This document shows positions 5,997 through 11,029 of a stretch of 12,230 nucleotides of DNA, in pieces. Both the position numbers and the translations under genes were made by a program. Position 1 is the stretch's first letter, and every line of letters starts with the position of its first letter. The notes beneath the pieces are model-generated. The model had not been told where the DNA came from. It searched no databases and worked only from the letters and a program-made list of their open reading frames with translations. Source of the DNA: Actinomycetes bacterium (GTDB lineage: Bacteria; Actinomycetota; Coriobacteriia; WRKU01); assembly GCA_009781565.1 (NCBI GenBank), contig WQXV01000013.1, forward strand, positions 1 through 12,230, in the 5' to 3' direction.

Positions 5997-7577
5997 TTAC
6001 ATAGTCTCAAGAATGCGGAAGAGGAACGCTCCGGTCCGATCATACGAGGAAAGATCCATACGCTCGTCGGGAGTGTGGACATCGAATACGTCCATACCGA
6101 TCGAGATCAGGTCCGCATCCGGCATCTTCTGAGCGAAGAACGCGGTCTCAAGTCCCGCATGTACCGCCTCGGTCTTCGACTCGGTGCCGTACAGGTCGAG
6201 GTAGACTTCCTGTATATGGTCACGCAGAGGTGAGACCTCTCGAAATTCCCAGGAGGGGTATTGATACTCCACCTCGGTCTTCGCGCCATCGCTTTGAGCA
6301 TGCGCTACGATCAGATCCTTGAGCGCCTCCCCATCCTCATCCGATGAGCTGCGCAGCTTCATGACAAGTGTTATCTCGTCACCGTCCATCTCGATGACAC
6401 CCAGGTTGCTTGAAGTCTGGACCAGATCGGCGATAGACGGGCTCATCGTATACATCCCATTGGGCATATCGGCGATGGCGTTGATGATCCGTGAGCTGAG
6501 CTCGCTACTCATGGCTTGATCAGCTGCATCGGTCGGCGTCAAGGTGACCTGTAGACCGGCATCGTCTGGATAGGCGGCTTTCAGTTCACTTACCTGCTGG
6601 TCGATCGCCTCTTCGAACGCCGAGCGATCGACCTCGCTGAACATGACGGTAGCATGGCTCTCGCGCGGGATGGCGTTTTCTGCGGAGCCACCCTCGAAGC
6701 TGACCAGATTGATATCGCCGAGCGCGTACAGCACTCGTGCCAGCACGATATTGGCATTGGCACGTCCTCGGTTGATATCGACCCCGGAGTGCCCGCCAAG
6801 CAGACCTTTGACATCGAGTTTGTAGGTCGCAAGACCTGCCGGTGCCGCTTCCTTGACAATCGGCACCACCGCAGTGACGCGGATTGCGCTCGCGCTGCTG
6901 ATGCAGAAGGTCCCTTCGGTCTCAGAGTCCATATTGATCAGGCGTCGGCCTTTGAGATTGGCCGCATCAAAATGTGCCGCTCCATCCATACCGTCTTCCT
7001 CATTGGTGGTAAAGAGCGCCTCGATAGGAGGATGTGAGAGTGTATCCGATGCCAAGGCTGCCATGATGATCGATAGACCGGCTCCGTTATCGGCACCCAA
7101 GGTGGTCCCATCCGCAGTGATCCAACCGCCCTCGATGATCGGGATGATGGGATCGACCAGAAAATCATGGACGACATCCTCGTTCTTCTCGCAGACCATA
7201 TCCATATGAGCCTGCAAGATGATGGGCTCCTCGTCCTCACGTCCCTCGCTTCCCGGTTTGCGGATCACCACGTTGAGCGACTCATCTTGGACGACCTCCA
7301 AACCCAGGTCTTTACCGAAGGAGACAAGAAAGTCGCTGACTGCCTGCTCGTTGTGCGAACCACGAGGAATCTTGAGCAGCTCGTTGAAATAGGCGAATGC
7401 CTGACGAGACTCCTCATTCTCAAAAGTGAACTCTTCGGTGGTGGGCTCATCGGTCGGCTCGACATCAGGACTGGTCGCTCCACAGGCAGAAAGGGCAAGC
7501 GCGCTCAACACTATAAGTATCAGGAGCATCCCTACAAGAATCGACCGATCGGACGTGAGATTCCTTGCTTTTGACAT
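5997..7577 (-). CDS. pepD: PepD-like Xaa-His dipeptidase (M20C) as a surface lipoprotein
   Basis: 526 aa from the ATG at 7577, chosen because GGAGG lies five bases upstream; the ATG at 7592 has no such site. The N-terminus (MSKARNLTSDRS, then a hydrophobic stretch to LSALALSAC) is a lipoprotein signal with lipobox LSAC and lipidated Cys32. A Pro/Glu/Thr-rich linker follows. The enzyme body matches aminoacyl-histidine dipeptidases (PepD, M20C), which need two metal ions. Probable ligands and catalytic residues, numbered from this start: His124 and Asp126 in LQAHMDMV, Asp163 in LGADNG, Glu193-Glu194 in TTNEEDG, Asp217 in INMDSETEG, and a C-terminal His501 in DVHTPDER. The lid domain, with GLLGGHSGVDI, lies in the middle. 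Classical PepD is cytosolic; this copy should act outside the membrane on di- or tripeptides. The stop is only a few bases from the padR promoter, and no terminator is visible between them. Confidence 0.9.
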   Translation of the reverse strand: MSKARNLTSDRSILVGMLLILIVLSALALSACGATSPDVEPTDEPTTEEFTFENEESRQAFAYFNELLKIPRGSHNEQAVSDFLVSFGKDLGLEVVQDESLNVVIRKPGSEGREDEEPIILQAHMDMVCEKNEDVVHDFLVDPIIPIIEGGWITADGTTLGADNGAGLSIIMAALASDTLSHPPIEALFTTNEEDGMDGAAHFDAANLKGRRLINMDSETEGTFCISSASAIRVTAVVPIVKEAAPAGLATYKLDVKGLLGGHSGVDINRGRANANIVLARVLYALGDINLVSFEGGSAENAIPRESHATVMFSEVDRSAFEEAIDQQVSELKAAYPDDAGLQVTLTPTDAADQAMSSELSSRIINAIADMPNGMYTMSPSIADLVQTSSNLGVIEMDGDEITLVMKLRSSSDEDGEALKDLIVAHAQSDGAKTEVEYQYPSWEFREVSPLRDHIQEVYLDLYGTESKTEAVHAGLETAFFAQKMPDADLISIGMDVFDVHTPDERMDLSSYDRTGAFLFRILETM

Positions 7578-7686
7578 GATATCCTCCATCATCGTCTGGT
7601 AGATTCATGGTACTGCTCACAAACCAAACCCACAAGAACATCGGAGTGCATCGATACTGATGTGGCTGTGCCTCTCTAGGCGACTC

Positions 7687-7714
7687 TTGACAGATATATA
7701 ACTAGTTGTATAAT
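7687..7714 (+). promoter_or_regulatory. Near-consensus promoter of the marR operon
   Basis: TTGACA (7687-7692) and TATAAT (7709-7714) are full consensus hexamers with a 16-base spacer. Transcription would start near 7721, about 33 bases before the marR ATG. The surrounding sequence is very AT-rich compared with the flanking genes. Confidence 0.85.
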
Positions 7715-7733
7715 ATATATAACTGGTTATTTA
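7695..7733. promoter_or_regulatory. Two tandem MarR-type operator dyads
   Basis: Dyad 1 (7695-7712) reads TATATAACTAGTTGTATA, an 18-base palindrome with one mismatched pair, lying between the -35 and -10 boxes. Dyad 2 (7716-7733) reads TATATAACTGGTTATTTA, palindromic apart from the centre and one outer pair, and covers the likely start site. The two share the 12 bases TATATAACTnGTT apart from one position and are offset by 21 bp, two helical turns. MarR dimers typically bind such dyads to repress their own operon. The assignment is inference from position and form. Confidence 0.7.
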
Positions 7734-7753
7734 AATAGATGAGGAGGAGATCA

Positions 7754-8218
7754 ATGACGAGCATCGAACATAAGGCATATATCTTTGGCAGCATCTTTGT
7801 CCTGTCAAACAAACTCCAAGCTTTGGGCGACAAGGTTTCAGACTACATGTCGATCAAGCAATGGCTTCTCATTGCCGCAATTACAAAGAGCGGCAAGGAA
7901 TCTGTCAGCATGAGTGAGGCTGCTGCACTCACTGGCACCTCATATCAGAACGTAAAAAAGCTGGCTGTTATCTTGCAGGAGCAGGGATTTCTCAAAATGC
8001 AAAGGGATCCAAGCGATGCAAGAGTGGTATCGATCTCTTTGACGAGCCAATGCAGAGAATACTTCTCACGGCGCGAAGGCATAGAAAGAGATTTTCTCCA
8101 ATCACTTTTTGAGGGGATCGACGAGAAGACAGTTGCGCAACTCTATGAAGGGATTCGCAGCTTGAATGAGAACGTACTTGCTCTCAGCCAGACAAAAGTT
8201 GATGCGAGTACACGATGA
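7754..8218 (+). CDS. MarR family transcriptional regulator
   Basis: 154 aa from the ATG at 7754, which is preceded by GAGGAGGAGA. The in-frame ATG at 7739 overlaps that ribosome site, so I reject it. Residue numbers are from 7754. The winged helix lies at about 32-103: MSIKQWLLIAAI, the helix-turn-helix MSEAAALTGTSYQNVKKLAVILQ, EQGFLKMQRD, and the MarR wing signature DPSDARVVSISLT. N- and C-terminal helices (residues 1-30 and 110-145) form the dimer interface. MarR proteins are usually autorepressors released by small aromatic or oxidative ligands; no Cys sensor pair is evident. The stop overlaps the next start (ATGA), so it should be made together with the DUF6544-like protein. Base use is more AT-rich than in the core genes upstream. 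Confidence 0.9.
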   Translation: MTSIEHKAYIFGSIFVLSNKLQALGDKVSDYMSIKQWLLIAAITKSGKESVSMSEAAALTGTSYQNVKKLAVILQEQGFLKMQRDPSDARVVSISLTSQCREYFSRREGIERDFLQSLFEGIDEKTVAQLYEGIRSLNENVLALSQTKVDASTR

Positions 8219-9087
8219 ATACCTCAAAAAGGAGGAGCAAGCTCATGACCATTTTCATAGTATTCACTCTTATCGTTATCATGAGTGTGGTGTATCTCTC
8301 TCTACCTGGTTCTGGGCTTTATCGTCAATACCATGACGAGGTGAATCGATCCTTTCATGAGACCGACAGAAGCCAGACTGATGCGGTTTTTTCTCACGAT
8401 GCGATCGAGCAGCTTCCCGAACCCATAAGGAACTATATTGCCTACTGCGGCTACCTTGACACACCGGTGATGGATCACATGTATGCTGACTTTACCGAAG
8501 CAGACTTTGTGATATCACCAGGCGATAGTCCGATCAAGATCCGCTATGAGCAATACAACTTCGTGACCCGTCCCGATCGCCATGCATTCATCCATGCAAA
8601 AATGTATGGGATTCCGCTTAGCGGCAAAGACTCGGTGATAGATGGGGAAGGTTCCATGACCATCAAGTTGGCAAAGCATTTCACCGTGGGTTATACCGAG
8701 GGTGATGAGATGAGCCAAGCGCAACTTGTTACTGCTTTGGCTGATGCGATATTGATGCCTTCTTTGTTCCTCCAAGACTACGTAACATGGGAGCTCATTG
8801 ACAAGACTCATGTGAAAGCTACGCTGACCTGGGGTGGTGTAAGTGCGTCTGGGGTCTACACCCTTAACGAGGTAGGTGAGATCATTCGATTCGACACCGA
8901 CGACAGATACTACGATACGGGCTCAGAGATGGTGCCACGAACTTGGACGATCGAGTATAACGACTACCAAGAGAAGGACGGATTTCGACGCCCCTCTTCA
9001 GTAAGGGTTTTTTGGCACATGGACGATCGAAGTGAGTATACCTATTTCGAGAGCCATGATTATAATGTTTCGTTCGCTGCGCAGTAA
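8215..9087 (+). CDS. DUF6544-like membrane-anchored or exported protein
   Basis: 290 aa. Residues 1-10 are basic (KRRSK) and 11-32 hydrophobic, giving a signal anchor or uncleaved signal. The rest looks like the DUF6544 (DUF6920) family: ALEQLPEP-type opening (here IEQLPEPIRNYIAYCG), a strand-rich body with IKIRYEQYNFV and FIHAKMYGIPLSGKDSVIDGEG, then LVTALADAILMPSLFLQ, VTWELIDKTHVKATLTW and GEIIRFDTDDRY. No catalytic residues are recognisable and the function of the family is unknown. The ATG at 8215 overlaps the marR stop. A second in-frame ATG at 8245 has a very strong AAAGGAGGAG seven bases upstream and would drop the basic N-terminus. The positive residues favour 8215 by topology; the ribosome site favours 8245. 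Control by the co-transcribed MarR is likely. No clear terminator follows. Confidence 0.72.
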   Translation: MNTSKRRSKLMTIFIVFTLIVIMSVVYLSLPGSGLYRQYHDEVNRSFHETDRSQTDAVFSHDAIEQLPEPIRNYIAYCGYLDTPVMDHMYADFTEADFVISPGDSPIKIRYEQYNFVTRPDRHAFIHAKMYGIPLSGKDSVIDGEGSMTIKLAKHFTVGYTEGDEMSQAQLVTALADAILMPSLFLQDYVTWELIDKTHVKATLTWGGVSASGVYTLNEVGEIIRFDTDDRYYDTGSEMVPRTWTIEYNDYQEKDGFRRPSSVRVFWHMDDRSEYTYFESHDYNVSFAAQ

Positions 9088-9169
9088 ATAAATGTCGCAT
9101 GTTTTCGAGAACTGGTACTACCATAGGGGTCAAAACAGCTTTTCGTACCCTCTCACCTCTTTTTGCAAT

Positions 9170-9198
9170 TTGACACTGCGCTACGGTCGTGGCACCAT
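9170..9198 (+). promoter_or_regulatory. Possible promoter of the tRNA-Arg gene
   Basis: TTGACA at 9170-9175 is consensus. At a 17-base spacing CACCAT (9193-9198) is a weak -10 (three of six), helped by an upstream TGG that fits an extended -10. Transcription would begin about ten bases before the tRNA. Confidence 0.4.
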
Positions 9199-9215
9199 GA
9201 AACACTGCTTGATGC

Positions 9216-9292
9216 GCGCCCTTACCTCAGCTGGATAGAGGGCCTGACTACGAATCAGGACGTCATAGGTTCGAATCCTATAGGGCGCGCCA
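9216..9292 (+). tRNA. tRNA-Arg (anticodon ACG)
   Basis: 77 nt with encoded CCA. The acceptor stem GCGCCCT (9216-9222) pairs with AGGGCGC (9282-9288), followed by discriminator G and CCA (9290-9292). The D-arm is CCTC/GAGG with an AGCTGGATA loop. The anticodon stem CCTGA/TCAGG encloses CTACGAA, giving anticodon ACG at 9250-9252; after deamination of A34 it reads CGN arginine codons. The T-arm is ATAGG-TTCGAAT-CCTAT. All stems pair, so the gene looks functional. The hipBA operon starts its convergent 3' end 14 bases downstream; tRNA 3' ends are common integration sites, but no duplicated end is seen in this window. Confidence 0.97.
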
Positions 9293-9305
9293 TAAGCGAA
9301 ATCTC

Positions 9306-10541
9306 CTACTTTTTTGAAAGAAAGCGCGCGAGGTGACCCGCAATATCTTCGCGCAGCCTCGGATAGGCTTTATCATGCAAGGGCACCTGATCAAGAATGG
9401 AGCGCCATGCATCAAAGCGATGCTCAATAAACTCGTCTACTGTTGTTTTATCTGGAAAAGCCTGGCTCTTCCATGAGAGCAATTCTTTTTCTATATGTGA
9501 GTGATTGATGCTCGGAAACCAATGTTCACCATTTATCGCGAGTGCAACTCTCCCGTCGGTCGGTTGATGCCACAACGGAACCTGATCATAGGTCGGAGTG
9601 AGACAGATGCTCGCATCAGGATAATGAAAGATGCTGATGTTTTTCGCGTGCATATCTAAGTTTCCGATAGCGAGTGCGAAGAGCAACTGAGATGCAAAAG
9701 CTTTTACGTCCTCAAGGTGCCCAAAGCGCTCGAGCATCATTGCGATGCGCTCCGCGCTCACCTTTCCCCCGATTTCCTGATACTTTTGGTCACCGTGCGC
9801 GCCAAGAGCTTGATTGAAATCCTCTTGATGTATCCGACCATCGGCAAGATCGGCACTGCGATCATAGCGCTCAATTATCAATGCGTCCGCTCCATCGAAA
9901 TTCTCGATCCATACCGAATGGTCGGTCAAGCCGGCTTTTTGAGCAAACTGCATACCGAATGCTTCGTCATAGATCATGGTGGGATAGTCGGCAACGACCG
10001 GTTTTAGAATATGCGTCGATGGCGAACCATAGTGGGTGCGATACCACGAGTCGTCTTTTCTTGCCAGCACGATCTTTCCCTGCACGCCACCTAATGAGGT
10101 CTTTCCCGAGAGTGGCGAGTTGGCAAGTGGTGCTTGAGGCATGTTTTCGAGAAGATATCGTATTTTTCCCGCATCCACTTTTTCTCTTTTTGGTTTCTTG
10201 GCTGCAGCAGGATCGTGGGGATCATAGATAATGAGTGCTCCCGCGCTGTCTTTCCCATATTTACGCAACAATCCATACGTGTTTTGTTCTGCTGGAGGCA
10301 GGGATTGCATAAGCCATGTCAAGTTACGCCCTTCAGGTAAGAGCTCCGAGAAAAAATTCATCGCGCGCTTTTGTTGCAGGGGTGTGAGTTGTGGCAGGAG
10401 CGGAGCTGCAAGACTCAGAAGAGGCGATGCGATTGGATATCGCTCAAATATCGCCGTGTTTGTTTCAAAAACGAAACTGGTTCCCTTCGGTTTTAGATAT
10501 CCGAGCAGCTCACCATAGAGCTCAACGTTAAGAGTGCTCAT
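9306..10541 (-). CDS. hipA: HipA-family serine/threonine kinase toxin
   Basis: 411 aa, close to the full HipA length. The N-terminal subdomain (about 1-110) is followed by the kinase core. Signature pieces: TSLGGVQGK at 148-156, where Ser149 corresponds to the inhibitory autophosphorylation serine; THILKP with ATP-binding Lys180; IIERYDR at 222-228; GNLDMHAKNIS, with catalytic Asp296 and metal-binding Asn301; and LTPTYDQVP, with the metal-binding Asp319. All are intact, so an active kinase is predicted. HipA proteins inhibit growth by phosphorylating a target, GltX in E. coli; related HipA/HipT kinases hit other tRNA synthetases, so the target here is unknown. The ATG overlaps the hipB stop (ATGA), giving translation coupled to the antitoxin. 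The TAG lies 14 bases from the tRNA-Arg 3' end on the opposite strand. Confidence 0.93.
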   Translation of the reverse strand: MSTLNVELYGELLGYLKPKGTSFVFETNTAIFERYPIASPLLSLAAPLLPQLTPLQQKRAMNFFSELLPEGRNLTWLMQSLPPAEQNTYGLLRKYGKDSAGALIIYDPHDPAAAKKPKREKVDAGKIRYLLENMPQAPLANSPLSGKTSLGGVQGKIVLARKDDSWYRTHYGSPSTHILKPVVADYPTMIYDEAFGMQFAQKAGLTDHSVWIENFDGADALIIERYDRSADLADGRIHQEDFNQALGAHGDQKYQEIGGKVSAERIAMMLERFGHLEDVKAFASQLLFALAIGNLDMHAKNISIFHYPDASICLTPTYDQVPLWHQPTDGRVALAINGEHWFPSINHSHIEKELLSWKSQAFPDKTTVDEFIEHRFDAWRSILDQVPLHDKAYPRLREDIAGHLARFLSKK

Positions 10542-10780
10542 GCTTGATCGCTCTCTTTCACCTCAAAGGATGCCTGTAAGGTGACTCCTGACTGGTCAAG
10601 CGTTCTGAAGAGCCTGTCCATAAGAAGCCCCGGTTTGCCCTGCTCCATTTCCCAGACCCACTTCTGGCTGACACCAAGGAGTTTGGCAAGGTCGCGTTGG
10701 CTGAGGTTTTGTTGCATGCGACTTTGTTGGATGACTTGTCCCAACGTGTAGGCATTCCTGACTTCGGTAGTAATAATCAT
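10538..10780 (-). CDS. hipB: HipB-like XRE antitoxin and autorepressor
   Basis: 80 aa. An XRE/Cro-type helix-turn-helix spans about residues 12-68: TLGQVIQQSRMQQNLSQRDLAKLLGVSQKWVWEMEQGK. The QRDLAKLLGVSQKWVW part holds the two DNA-contacting helices, and LLMDRLFRTLDQSGVTLQA forms the dimer strand and helix, ending in a short acidic tail. Length and order match HipB, which binds HipA and represses the operon. GAGG lies eight bases before the ATG, a modest ribosome site. The promoter about 50 bases upstream carries two matching dyads that fit HipB binding. The antitoxin gene precedes the toxin gene, the usual order. Confidence 0.9.
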   Translation of the reverse strand: MIITTEVRNAYTLGQVIQQSRMQQNLSQRDLAKLLGVSQKWVWEMEQGKPGLLMDRLFRTLDQSGVTLQASFEVKESDQA

Positions 10781-10812
10781 GATGCACGCCTCATCTCTTA
10801 CCGTGCTTTATG

Positions 10813-10859
10813 TGACTACGATATTGTATTCAGTATAGATGACTACGTTATAATAGTCA
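10813..10859. promoter_or_regulatory. Two HipB-type operators, TGACTA-N8-TA(G/T)TCA
   Basis: Operator 1 (10840-10859) has perfect 6-base arms, TGACTA and TAGTCA, separated by 8 bases; it overlaps the -35 box and part of the spacer. Operator 2 (10813-10832) has TGACTA-N8-TATTCA with one mismatch and covers the start site. Centres are 27 bp apart. E. coli HipB operators have the same geometry (5-base arms, 8-base spacer, TATCC-N8-GGATA) but other arm bases. Assignment to this HipB is inference from geometry and position. Confidence 0.75.
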
Positions 10860-10860
10860 A
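10832..10860 (-). promoter_or_regulatory. Promoter of hipBA
   Basis: On the minus strand TTGACT (10855-10860) and TATACT (10832-10837) each match consensus at five of six positions, with an ideal 17-base spacer. Transcription would start near 10825, leaving a leader of about 45 bases before hipB. The -35 box contains the stop codon of the remnant reading frame coming from the RCC1 side. Confidence 0.82.
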
Positions 10861-11027
10861 GAAAGAATACGCTGGATGAGGTGCACAGACGTCGCCTGAT
10901 CTTTCATGATAGAGGCATCATCGGCGGCTACCGTAAGAGTCGCTTTCTTGACCGTCGGTCGCTCCGACATGTCATGCGAATAATCATAGGTGACCGTCAG
11001 ATCGATCGCCCTACTGCGGGACTCTAG
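10857..11027 (-). pseudogene. Possible gene remnant: 56-codon open frame downstream of the RCC1 gene
   Basis: After the RCC1 stop, another minus-strand frame stays open for 56 codons. Its translation looks protein-like rather than random: AIDLTVTYDYSHD, SERPTVKKATLTVAADD and a closing QATSVHLIQRILS, suggesting alternating beta strands. It has no start or ribosome site of its own. Upstream its frame runs into the RCC1 membrane segment, where it reads as a plain shadow. I suspect the 3' end of a gene whose front was replaced by the RCC1 gene, or a frameshifted extension. I recognise no family. Chance is not excluded. Confidence 0.3.
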
Positions 11028-11029
11028 CG

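Noticed and set aside
5997..7592. Longer pepD start at 7592
   Set aside because: It has no ribosome site; the ATG at 7577 has GGAGG at five bases and gives a clean lipoprotein signal.
7739..7753. marR start at ATG 7739
   Set aside because: The five extra codons are the GAGGAGGAGA ribosome site of the ATG at 7754.
9114..9149. GGTAC...GTACC inverted repeat as a terminator after the DUF6544-like gene
   Set aside because: Five-base arms with a 26-base loop and no T-run; not a credible terminator.
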